Assembly: GCF_027105055.1 (NCBI RefSeq)
Contig: NZ_CP114264.1
Coordinates: 2,170,001 to 2,234,000, forward strand
Source: Acinetobacter sp. TR3
GTDB taxonomy: Bacteria > Pseudomonadota > Gammaproteobacteria > Pseudomonadales > Moraxellaceae
DNA length: 64,000 nt
Direction: 5' to 3'
The notes under the pieces were generated by a model, which was not told where the DNA came from, did not search any database, and saw only the letters and a program-made list of their open reading frames with translations. Within the stretch, counting starts at the first letter, position 1. Every line of letters begins with the position of its first letter. Positions 47,691-56,079 of this stretch are shown piece by piece. The position numbers and the translations under genes were made by a program.

Positions 47691-47721
47691 GTTAAATACT
47701 TTTAACTCATAAAAAATCTAT

Positions 47722-49008
47722 TTAACCTAAAAACAGCTTTTCCAGATAGGGGTTTAAAAACTTGGCTTCTGGGTCAAGCTGCTGACGCAACGCCATAAAA
47801 TCATCCCACTTTGGATATAAAGCCCGAAGCTGTGTGCTGGTCATATGATGCATTTTACCCCAGTGCGGACGACCCTGATATTTTTGCAAGATTGGCTCAA
47901 CCACATCAAAAATCAATCGTGGGTCTTGCTTATGATATTGATGCACTGAAATCGAAATCGAGTCCTGCTGATAAAAAGGACTGAGCCAAATATCATCACC
48001 CTTCACAAAGCGAAATTCGAGCGGAAAAAAGGTGGCGACTTTATACGTTCTTAAGGCATGCAATACTTCGTCTAAACAAGCAAGCCCTTGATCAACAGGA
48101 ATCTGATATTCCATTTCATTAAATTTAGTATTTCGTGGTGTCGGAAAGATCTTGCTCGACCAATCGACATAGGTGGTCGGTTTGACAAAGATTCCCAAAA
48201 GTTTTTGTAAATAAGGATTCAGTGAAGGAAAGTTTTTGGTCAACTCAGAACATAAAGTCAGTAAAGTATCATCCGATGGAAAGTTCTCTTTGCGTGGCAA
48301 AACCTCGTCATCGGTCTCATCCAAGGTTTTCAGCATCAACTGCTTTTCATGGGAAAACACAAAGCACTCGATATGTCGATGCTGATGCTTCCATTGCTGA
48401 ATATGCTGCTTCATGTCTTCCACAGGACAAAGTTCAATATGTTCTTTGAGTTTATAGCGTGGGCGATTTTGCATAGTGATCTTGGTTAAGATTCCCAAGC
48501 TACCCAAAGAAACCCGCCCTGCGGCAAAGATTTCAGGGTTCTCTGTGCGACTGCATTTTAGGATTTCACCTGATGCCGTCAATAACTCAAAAGCTTCAAC
48601 ATAAGCCGAAATACAATGCAAATCGGCTCCTGTACCATGCGTCCCTGTAGAAACCGCACCCGCCAGACTTTGCTGATCAATATCACCCTGATTCATCAAA
48701 GCCTGATTGATGGATTGCTGCTGTAAATGCTGATCTAAATCGTATAATCGTGTACCCGCATAAATATTGCTCTGACATCGTTCAAGATCAGTCGATGCAA
48801 TGCCTGCAATATGATCTAAAGATACTAAGGTCGCATCGGTACACACCAACGGCGTAAAGGAATGCCCTGCACCGACTACCCGTATTTTTTGTTGTGCTTT
48901 AACAATGGACTGTAGCTCTTGCACATTGGCTGGTTGTAAAATCTGTTGTGGCTTGGCTTTTTGAAAGCCTGACCAGTTCGTCCAGATGCCTTGTGTTAAA
49001 TTACTCAT
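47722..49008 (-). CDS. sugar-1,4-lactone oxidase family (ALO/GULO-type) FAD enzyme
   Basis: A 428-residue vanillyl-alcohol-oxidase-fold flavoenzyme annotated as D-arabinono-1,4-lactone oxidase family. The PP-loop GAGHSF contains His49, the position that carries covalent FAD in many members, and the C-terminal RPHWGKMHH is the family hallmark. Oxidases of this fold oxidise primary or secondary alcohols. The ATG at 49008 overlaps the ceramidase stop by 4 bases (ATGA), so they are translationally coupled. Because it is tied to a ceramidase, a sugar lactone is unlikely to be its substrate; an amino alcohol is inferred. Confidence 0.85.
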   Translation of the reverse strand: MSNLTQGIWTNWSGFQKAKPQQILQPANVQELQSIVKAQQKIRVVGAGHSFTPLVCTDATLVSLDHIAGIASTDLERCQSNIYAGTRLYDLDQHLQQQSINQALMNQGDIDQQSLAGAVSTGTHGTGADLHCISAYVEAFELLTASGEILKCSRTENPEIFAAGRVSLGSLGILTKITMQNRPRYKLKEHIELCPVEDMKQHIQQWKHQHRHIECFVFSHEKQLMLKTLDETDDEVLPRKENFPSDDTLLTLCSELTKNFPSLNPYLQKLLGIFVKPTTYVDWSSKIFPTPRNTKFNEMEYQIPVDQGLACLDEVLHALRTYKVATFFPLEFRFVKGDDIWLSPFYQQDSISISVHQYHKQDPRLIFDVVEPILQKYQGRPHWGKMHHMTSTQLRALYPKWDDFMALRQQLDPEAKFLNPYLEKLFLG

Positions 49009-50753
49009 ACCGCCTCTCCTTGGCTAACGGCAGTTTTTAAATTGCCATGATTAGTGCGTTTTGCGAGTTCGTTTTCTGGAATCGGCTGTGGTCGTGTTAT
49101 TTCATCGTAATGACGTTTAGTTTTTTCTAATAATAATTGTTCTGCTAATTCTTTGAATTTGCTCTGACAAGCTGCCAATGTCCATTGACCAAATAAGGTA
49201 TGCCCACCCTCATAAGCTTGCTGTTGGTATTCTTCATAGGTCGTGACATAACCCATATAATCATTGCAGTACGATGCTAACCAAACGCTTTCAATTGAAG
49301 CATGTACGGCAAGTGTCTGTTTAACGGTGTCGACCACTCTTCGCCCTGCGATGGTGGTAAATTCTCCCGGACAGCAAATCAAAGCCAATTGACCTAATCG
49401 TACAATCTGTAAGGGAACTACACTTGGGACTAAAGGACTGTGCTGAATTGCACCAGCTTTGACTTGTCGGTTCATTTCTGCAATCAACGGATCAAGAATA
49501 CTCGGCGGAAAACCAATCGGCTGACCTAGAATTTTTTTAGTACCCGCTTCCAGTAAGATCTGTTTTGGTCCTTGAGAGGCATACAGCTGTTGATATTCTG
49601 CAAAATCAGCTGCTTTGGGATGCTTAGTTTTTTGTTTGCGAAATTGATCGGCTAAAAACTGCATCCCTTTAATTAAAACTTTTGGCGCACCTAAACCATC
49701 GACAGGTGTTCCTGCAAAAAAAGCCGTACCATGGCAAGGCTGACTGGTCTTTGCATGCTTTTGACCCGCTGCAAACTCATCTGGAATCTCAATATTACTC
49801 AGGTCTACATAGGACATAACGGCATCAATCTTGCCTTCGACTTTCTGCAAATTTTTAGGAATATTTGATTGTAAGGCTGTCAAAGCCAATTCACTTTGAT
49901 AACGCCCATTTTGTTGCGCGTATTGATATTCCTGTTCGCCTTTAATCTTATTGCGAATCTTGAGCTGATCTTTGCCATGAAAATGCGGTGATACATCGCC
50001 TGCGGTGGCTTGGGCAAAAATCGTGACTGGATTTTGAATCCCTTGCTCAATTAAAGCTTGTTCCGAAAATGCGGCTGCATAACCTTTATTATCACCATCA
50101 TAGGCGTTTAAAGAATTTCCCAAACAGGTTGCATGTACCCCAAATAAGGAAATCAAGGACTGTAGATGTTGCTCACGATAGAAACCAATCAGCTGCATTT
50201 CTCGGTTCAAGGCTAAATGCGTTTCAGCTTCGGTACGTGGTTGAACTTCTGGATTCCGATTATAGGCTTTGATTGAACGATTCCATGCGACAGGTGTCTG
50301 TTCTGGAAAATGTTGAACCTCCAAGAAAATCTCGGTGTCTTGTTCAGAAACAATCGCATTTTGAATACTCTGTACAAGTGCCTCTACAATGGCATTTAAA
50401 TGTTCAGGCACAAAACCCGGTGTCGGCATGTTGTATAAAGCTTCATGCCCACAACCGCCAGGCCCAGAATGGGTATGGGTTGCCATAAGGACCAATTGAT
50501 TTTCATCAAATGGTGAATCTAGAATTTTTGTGAGTCGCGCTACTGTTTGGCTACGCATCGCATGGGTAATACAACCTACGTCCAGACAACAGATCAGAAG
50601 TCGATTGCCGTGTTGATCGACAATGCTCACACTACGTGCAAATAAAGCTGTGCGCTGCTCATAGGCACGATGAGACCATTGCCCATAACCAAACATGGCA
50701 TAACCTTTCGGTGTTATTTTAATTTGCTGCTTATCCCAACCCACCTGATACAT
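49005..50753 (-). CDS. neutral ceramidase, without leader and C-terminal domain
   Basis: A 582-residue zinc amidase of the neutral/alkaline ceramidase family, which cuts ceramide to sphingoid base and fatty acid. Visible active-site elements: His93/His95 in ATHTHSGPGG, His207 in FGVHATCLGN, Ser255 in TAGDVSPH, Glu463 in PGEFTTIAG and Tyr501 in YVTTYEEY. These match the Zn ligands and nucleophilic Ser of the Pseudomonas enzyme. No signal peptide is present, and the C-terminal Ig-like domain of about 140 residues is absent, so this form is probably cytoplasmic. ATG at 50753 has AAAGGA upstream. First gene of the operon, divergent from an AraC-type regulator. Confidence 0.88.
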   Translation of the reverse strand: MYQVGWDKQQIKITPKGYAMFGYGQWSHRAYEQRTALFARSVSIVDQHGNRLLICCLDVGCITHAMRSQTVARLTKILDSPFDENQLVLMATHTHSGPGGCGHEALYNMPTPGFVPEHLNAIVEALVQSIQNAIVSEQDTEIFLEVQHFPEQTPVAWNRSIKAYNRNPEVQPRTEAETHLALNREMQLIGFYREQHLQSLISLFGVHATCLGNSLNAYDGDNKGYAAAFSEQALIEQGIQNPVTIFAQATAGDVSPHFHGKDQLKIRNKIKGEQEYQYAQQNGRYQSELALTALQSNIPKNLQKVEGKIDAVMSYVDLSNIEIPDEFAAGQKHAKTSQPCHGTAFFAGTPVDGLGAPKVLIKGMQFLADQFRKQKTKHPKAADFAEYQQLYASQGPKQILLEAGTKKILGQPIGFPPSILDPLIAEMNRQVKAGAIQHSPLVPSVVPLQIVRLGQLALICCPGEFTTIAGRRVVDTVKQTLAVHASIESVWLASYCNDYMGYVTTYEEYQQQAYEGGHTLFGQWTLAACQSKFKELAEQLLLEKTKRHYDEITRPQPIPENELAKRTNHGNLKTAVSQGEAV

Positions 50754-50872
50754 TGGTGCTTTCCTTTTTCAATTCTTTTTCTAACTGTGTTAAAGCATGT
50801 TGAAAGTTAATCAAAATTATGCGATACCCAACAGGGTTAAAGACACTTTTCTTTGGGGGGCAAAACGGACTT

Positions 50873-51910
50873 ATGCCTATACGTAGCAGCGATAAAAATG
50901 ATCAACAGCAATTTATTCCACCCACCATTCTGGCGAGCCTGATCCATTATGCAGAGCAGCAACAGTGGGATTATGCTGCATGGTTTCAGAATTCAGGTTT
51001 AGATATTGCACAAATACAGCAAACCCAAGGTGTGGTTCGTTTTAGCCAACTCTGTGATGTTGTTCGTCAAGCCATGACAGCTTATCAACAACCTAACCTA
51101 GGCTTAAAACTTGGCAGTAGCGAAGGTCTGATTTCGATGGGGATTTTGGGCTTTGCCATGCAATCCTGTAAAACCGTTGCAGATGCTTTAGACATTGCGC
51201 TGCGCTACCATCGGATTTCTGGCAGTGTCTTGAATATTAACTTTTCCATCCACGCTGATTTGTGTGAGCTGGAAGTCACTGAACCCTATCCCTGCAATGA
51301 ACTGAAAGCCTTTTTCTATGATGAATTATTTAGCAGCATCATTACCTGTTTAAATGCAATGCTAGGTGATCATGAGGATGTCATCAGCCTTGAACTCAGC
51401 TATTTCCCAAGCGAATATCAACAACAATATAGCCATATCTTTGGTTGCCCGATACAATTTAACCGTGATAAAAATATCATGCGTTTTAGCACTAGCCTGT
51501 TGCAGCGCAGCTTAAAAAATTACAGCCCTGCCAACTACGCAACTGCTATCCAAATCTGTGAGCAGGCCTTAAAAGAAATCGACCAGCTCAATCAAGTCGG
51601 CTATGTACATTTACTCGATCATTTGATTGAACAGCATTTACCTGAACGTTTTGAGATGCAGCAAGCTGCTGAACAATTACGTATCAGTGAACGCCATTTA
51701 AGACGGCAATTATTATTAGAAGGGCTTAGTTTTCAACAAATTCGGCAAAATGTACTGGAACGTAAAGCTAAGCAATTACTGGAACAGAACCTATCCATAA
51801 GTGAGATTAGCCTGCAATTAGGTTTTAGCGAATTACGTGAATTTCGACGTGCCTTTAAACGTTGGACGGGACAAGCGCCTTCGATCTATAAACAAGAGGC
51901 TCATTTCTAA
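50873..51910 (+). CDS. AraC-family regulator (arabinose-binding-type N domain), probable activator of the ceramidase operon
   Basis: A 345-residue protein with an N-terminal ligand-binding domain of the OruR/SphR type (about residues 20-205) and two helix-turn-helix motifs at the C terminus (ERFEMQQAAEQLRISERHLRR and QNLSISEISLQLGFSELREFRRAFKRWTG). Pseudomonas SphR, of this class, senses sphingosine and switches on the ceramidase gene; the divergent position here makes a like role plausible, though unproven. I choose the ATG at 50873 because 119 bases are then left for two promoters; a start at 50819 would add 18 weakly coding residues. Confidence 0.82.
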   Translation: MPIRSSDKNDQQQFIPPTILASLIHYAEQQQWDYAAWFQNSGLDIAQIQQTQGVVRFSQLCDVVRQAMTAYQQPNLGLKLGSSEGLISMGILGFAMQSCKTVADALDIALRYHRISGSVLNINFSIHADLCELEVTEPYPCNELKAFFYDELFSSIITCLNAMLGDHEDVISLELSYFPSEYQQQYSHIFGCPIQFNRDKNIMRFSTSLLQRSLKNYSPANYATAIQICEQALKEIDQLNQVGYVHLLDHLIEQHLPERFEMQQAAEQLRISERHLRRQLLLEGLSFQQIRQNVLERKAKQLLEQNLSISEISLQLGFSELREFRRAFKRWTGQAPSIYKQEAHF

Positions 51911-52095
51911 TTAAATAACACTTTGAAAATTTTGGATTAATTAGTGCTATCTACCATTTTATATAGAACTTTTCTCAGGAATCACTGGTGCTACAGGTCA
52001 TCCACAACCTGCGTGAGATTAATCAAATGCCATTTCTGCGATTAATTTAAAGAGATGATGGAAGTAAACAGGTTTTGTGGATGACAATGGTTTTG

Positions 52096-52121
52096 GTTAC
52101 TTTTGCCGAAACAAAAGTAAC
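52096..52121. repeat. perfect palindrome
   Basis: GTTACTTTTG / CAAAAGTAAC with a 6-base loop, overlapping the start of the right direct repeat. Looks like part of a dispersed element. Confidence 0.7.
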
Positions 52122-52170
52122 TCCAGCTGAAAGCTTATCCAAAAATAAGATGAGATCTCCGTAAGATTCC
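52114..52170. repeat. diverged direct repeat, right copy
   Basis: See the partner at 47634-47690; same orientation, same length, 12 mismatches in 57 bases. Confidence 0.7.
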
Positions 52171-52196
52171 ACAAAGACGATCGAACTATAAAATAA

Positions 52197-52221
52197 AAAG
52201 CTCAGGATTTACCCAAGCTTT
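52197..52221 (-). terminator. intrinsic terminator candidate after tauD
   Basis: Minus-strand stem AAAGCTTGGG / CCTGAGCTTT (two mismatched pairs) followed by T-rich sequence, 18 bases past the tauD stop. Confidence 0.55.
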
Positions 52222-52238
52222 CTAATCTAAATAAAGCC

Positions 52239-53084
52239 TTAACTTGCCGCTTGATAAAACGGCACATCACCATTAATCGTGGCACGATGCATAATTCGAT
52301 GCGCCTCACCATAATCAAATAAAGCCTTATGCTGTGTGCAACGATTATCCCAAATCGCTACATCACCTGCCTGCCACTGCCAACGTAAATGAAACTGCTC
52401 ATTGGTGGCATGCGCAAATAAATACTGTAGCAATTCAGCACTTTCAGTCTCATCCAGCTCATTAATACGCGTGGTAAAACCTTCGCTCACAAACAAAATC
52501 GGCTGACCCGTTACTGGATGCGTTCTCACCACAGGGTGAACAACAGGTGGATTACGCTTAAAGGTTTCTTCCAGTTTTTTACGCTCAACATCATTATGCG
52601 CGAAACGCTCAATCGGGAAAGACTGACGAATGTCATGTGTTGCGGTTAAGCCTTTTAACTTTTGCTGTAAACCTTGATCCAAGGCAGCAAAAGCCGCTGC
52701 CCCGCTTGACCAAAGTGTATCACCACCGACAGGTGGAATCTTGATGGCTTGTAATACACAACCCAATGGCGGTTTCTGACTGAAAGTCACATCGGTGTGC
52801 CATAGTTCATTGTCACGTAAGTCTTGTTTCCAGCTATCCAATACAATGATTTCAGGCACATTATCAATAGATGGATAGATCGGATGGATGTGCAAAGAAC
52901 CAAAACCACGCGCAAGCTCAGCTTGTGCCTGAGGTGCAAGCTGCTGGTTGCGGAAGAAAATCACATGATGATCCAGCAAAGCCTGTTGAATTTGTTGCGT
53001 AGTATTTTCATCAGCCGTGTTTAAGTCAACATCGTGAATAATTGCACCGATTGTTGGTTTAATAACTTCAATATTTAAGGTCAT
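52239..53084 (-). CDS. tauD: taurine dioxygenase
   Basis: A 281-residue Fe(II)/2-oxoglutarate dioxygenase that oxidises taurine to aminoacetaldehyde and sulfite. The iron ligands are His96 and Asp98 (LWHTDVTF) and His252 (RCTQHKALFD), with the 2-oxoglutarate-binding Arg at 267 (HRIMHRAT); spacing equals E. coli TauD with a three-residue shift. The N terminus MTLNIEVIKPTIGAIIHDVDL is typical. Last gene of tauABCD, 16 bases after tauC. Confidence 0.94.
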   Translation of the reverse strand: MTLNIEVIKPTIGAIIHDVDLNTADENTTQQIQQALLDHHVIFFRNQQLAPQAQAELARGFGSLHIHPIYPSIDNVPEIIVLDSWKQDLRDNELWHTDVTFSQKPPLGCVLQAIKIPPVGGDTLWSSGAAAFAALDQGLQQKLKGLTATHDIRQSFPIERFAHNDVERKKLEETFKRNPPVVHPVVRTHPVTGQPILFVSEGFTTRINELDETESAELLQYLFAHATNEQFHLRWQWQAGDVAIWDNRCTQHKALFDYGEAHRIMHRATINGDVPFYQAAS

Positions 53085-53100
53085 CTTCTACTACTCACAC

Positions 53101-53982
53101 TTATAACTGTTGGCCATACCAAGGAGATAATTGCTTCTGTAACCAACGCAAAAACAATTCAAAACTAACCGCGACGATCGCAATCACAATAATGCCCAGC
53201 ACCACGGTATCGGTGATCAGGAACTGTGCCGCAGACTGCACCATAAAACCAATACCGCGATCTGCTGCGACTAATTCCGAAGCCACTAGAGTCGACCAGC
53301 CCACACCTAAACCAATACGAATACCCGTTAAAATATGCGGTAAGGCCGTCGGCAGAATCACATGCCAAAACACTTGGGATTGGCTCGCCCCTAAAGACAA
53401 TGCTGCACGCTCGCGGTTGAGCTGATGGCTGAGTACGCCATGGGTACTGCTGATAATCACAGGTGCAAGGATCGAAAAGAAAATCAAAAGCACTTTAGTG
53501 GTTTCACCAATCCCGAACCAGATCACCAATAGTGGCAAATAGGCCAAGGGTGGAATCGGACGCAATAACTCGACCAATGGATCAAGCACTGCACGTACCC
53601 ATTTGTTTAAACCCATCCATAAACCTAAAGGCACACCAATGGCAATCGCAGCAACTAAAGCCAATAAGACACGAGAAATACTCGCGGCCAAATGCTGCCA
53701 CAAGGTGGCTTTCATAAAGCCTTGTTGGCTAACTTCAAGGAACTTCTGCCATACCGCTTGTGGGCTTGGCAAAAATAAACTCGGAACAATTTTTAATGCC
53801 GTGATCAAATACCAAATTACCAATACGCTCAAAACACTGGAAAGACTGAGTGCTAAACTACGATGATGAATAAAGAAAGCACCAATTGGACTAAAAATAG
53901 AACCCGACTGTGCTTGGTTTATCGATTGTAGTTCCTCGACCTTACTCACCTCATAGGCTGTATTCTTTGCTTGCCCTGTCAT
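53101..53982 (-). CDS. tauC: taurine ABC transporter permease
   Basis: A 293-residue inner-membrane permease of the binding-protein-dependent class. Six helices are visible, and the EAA-like motif lies in AALSLGASQSQVFWHVILPTALPHILTGI. The N-terminal ~30 residues are polar and extend the usual start. It overlaps tauB by 4 bases (ATGA), showing translational coupling, and forms the membrane part of TauABC. Confidence 0.92.
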   Translation of the reverse strand: MTGQAKNTAYEVSKVEELQSINQAQSGSIFSPIGAFFIHHRSLALSLSSVLSVLVIWYLITALKIVPSLFLPSPQAVWQKFLEVSQQGFMKATLWQHLAASISRVLLALVAAIAIGVPLGLWMGLNKWVRAVLDPLVELLRPIPPLAYLPLLVIWFGIGETTKVLLIFFSILAPVIISSTHGVLSHQLNRERAALSLGASQSQVFWHVILPTALPHILTGIRIGLGVGWSTLVASELVAADRGIGFMVQSAAQFLITDTVVLGIIVIAIVAVSFELFLRWLQKQLSPWYGQQL

Positions 53983-54770
53983 ACAACCACCTCATGCCCT
54001 ACCTGTTTCTGCACACGCAGGCGTTCAAACAATTGCTCGCGTAATTGAATAAATTTAGGATCAGATTTAATTGCACGGATCGATTCACCTTGCTTATAAC
54101 GGTCAGCGAAATCCAGTTTTAAAGTTTCGACAATCTTACCTGGACGAGCCGTCATCAACACCAATTGATTACTCAGCAATAGTGCTTCTTCAATGTCATG
54201 GGTAATCAGGAAAAAGGATTTATTTTGCTCAATCCATAAATCCAAAACCAACTGCTGCATAGTTTCACGGGTAAAAGCATCAAGCGCAGCAAAAGGTTCA
54301 TCCAGCAAAATGAATGCCGCATGGCTGATCAGGGCACGTGCAATACCAACGCGCTGTTTCATACCACCTGACAATTCCCAAATATTGGCTTTAGCCACAT
54401 GACTCAAGCCGACAATTTTAAGAATTGCATCGACTTGCTGTTGAATGTCTTGCGCTTTCAAACCTTTGAGCTGCAAAGCAAAACTGATATTTTCAGAGAC
54501 ATTTAACCAAGGTAATAGCGCATGATCCTGAAATACCACCGCACGGCGTGCATCTGGCGCAGTCACCACTTCATGATCCAGTGTAATCTGCCCCGAACTT
54601 GGCTTTTGAAAACCCGCCAAGATGTTGAGCAATGTTGTTTTACCACAACCAGACTCCCCCAAAATCACAGTCAAAGTGCCTTCTTCAATCTTCAGATTGA
54701 TATCTTGTAATACAGGCACGGTCTGTTTTGGAAAGGTTAAATGAAGATGCTCGGCAGCTAATACGCTCAT
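53979..54770 (-). CDS. tauB: taurine ABC transporter ATPase
   Basis: A 263-residue ABC ATPase: Walker A GESGCGKTT, Q-loop VVFQDHALLPWL, signature LSGGMKQRVGIARAL, Walker B ILLDEPFAALDAFTR, H-loop LITHD. Close to the nitrate/sulfonate/taurine-type ATPases (TauB/SsuB). The neighbours TauA, TauC and TauD support TauB. It ends in a VGHEVVV tail. Confidence 0.93.
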   Translation of the reverse strand: MSVLAAEHLHLTFPKQTVPVLQDINLKIEEGTLTVILGESGCGKTTLLNILAGFQKPSSGQITLDHEVVTAPDARRAVVFQDHALLPWLNVSENISFALQLKGLKAQDIQQQVDAILKIVGLSHVAKANIWELSGGMKQRVGIARALISHAAFILLDEPFAALDAFTRETMQQLVLDLWIEQNKSFFLITHDIEEALLLSNQLVLMTARPGKIVETLKLDFADRYKQGESIRAIKSDPKFIQLREQLFERLRVQKQVGHEVVV

Positions 54771-54779
54771 TTAGATCTC

Positions 54780-55802
54780 CTATGGCTGTAAGAATTGGGT
54801 GGTGACATTACCTTGATAATCAGGTTTTACTTGATCCACCTTGCCTTGGCTTTTGAGGAAAGTTGCTGTGTCGAAAATATTTTTGGCGAACTCACCCGCT
54901 AAAGTCGCGTGTTGTTGCTGACCATTCAGATAAATATTGCCTGACAACAGTAAGGGAATATCTTTCACATCAGAGCCTGTCAGCTGAGCAATTTTCTGGA
55001 TATTGTCCGCATTTTGTTCAAATGCTTTTGGATCCTGCTGATACGCTTCAACTTGTTTCAAGCTGGTTTTTACGAATGCTTTTAAGAACTCTGGATTTTT
55101 TTCAGCGAAATCTTTACGAACCACCCATAAATCATAGGTTGGTGCGCCCCACTCGCCGACTTGTTTCGAATCTGTTAATACATGACCACTGGCTTTGACT
55201 TTGCTTAATGCAGGTTCCCAAACATAAGTCGCATCAATATCACCACGCTCCCAAGCTGCTGTGATTTCAGGCGGACGTAAGTTAATAATCTTGACTTGGT
55301 TATCCGCAATATTCCAATGCTTGAGCGCTGACAATAAGCTGTAATGCGTGGTTGAAACGAATGGTACGGCAATGGTTTTACCAATCAAATCTTGAGGGGT
55401 TTTAATGCCTGATTTGTTACTCACCACCAATGCCTCTGAACCGCCTAATTTAGCCGTCACCAGAAATACCTCAATCGGTAAATCACGACTTGCAGCAGCA
55501 GCTAGAGGACTAGAACCGATATTTCCGATTACCACATCACCCGAAGCCAATGCATTAACCACATCTGAACCTGCATCAAATTTGCGCCATTGAATTGCTT
55601 GATTACTATCACGTTCATAATCACCATTGGCTTGTGCAACCTTGGTTGGATCAACACCTGTTTGATAGGCAATCACCACCGCTTTATTATTTTTAGACTG
55701 AACAGGTACAACATCTTTTTGATTTTGATAGACAATAAAAGCAACAATCGCCACAAGGACGATCGCTGTAACAATTAGCGGCTTAGAGTTCTTGATGCCC
55801 AT
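54780..55802 (-). CDS. tauA: taurine-binding periplasmic protein
   Basis: A 340-residue solute-binding protein with an N-terminal membrane/signal segment (SKPLIVTAIVLVAIVAFIVY, about residues 6-26) lacking a lipobox; whether it is cleaved or anchored is unclear. The mature part starts with AVVIAYQTGVDPTKVAQANG and has GSSPLAAAASRDLPIEVF and PFVSTTHYSLLSAL, as in TauA. The start is set at ATG 55802; a TTG 21 bases upstream is less likely. First gene of tauABCD. Expression under sulfate limitation via Cbl/CysB is expected from other bacteria but not shown here. Confidence 0.92.
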   Translation of the reverse strand: MGIKNSKPLIVTAIVLVAIVAFIVYQNQKDVVPVQSKNNKAVVIAYQTGVDPTKVAQANGDYERDSNQAIQWRKFDAGSDVVNALASGDVVIGNIGSSPLAAAASRDLPIEVFLVTAKLGGSEALVVSNKSGIKTPQDLIGKTIAVPFVSTTHYSLLSALKHWNIADNQVKIINLRPPEITAAWERGDIDATYVWEPALSKVKASGHVLTDSKQVGEWGAPTYDLWVVRKDFAEKNPEFLKAFVKTSLKQVEAYQQDPKAFEQNADNIQKIAQLTGSDVKDIPLLLSGNIYLNGQQQHATLAGEFAKNIFDTATFLKSQGKVDQVKPDYQGNVTTQFLQP

Positions 55803-56079
55803 AATTAGATGATCTTTCAACAATATAGGCTTATGGTATGCGGCATGCTTTATGATTAAAAATAAGAAAAAGTGCGTTATTTATATTTTTTATCGATATA
55901 AACACTTTATTTTTATTATTTTGCAATCAGAAAAATTTATTAAAAGTCATTAATTTGAATTATTAAAGCAATTAAATATATAAAGAAATGAATTGGATTC
56001 ATTTAGAATCGACAACTTCTTATGGTGTGCAATACAACTCGCGATATTCAGAAAATAAACGCTCTATCTGAGAATAATT

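Larger units (their letters stand above)
51911..52238. other. intergenic region with hairpin and direct repeat
   Basis: About 330 bases between convergent genes: a palindrome at 52096-52121, the right copy of the 57-base direct repeat (52114-52170), and the tauD terminator. No gene was seen. Confidence 0.6.
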
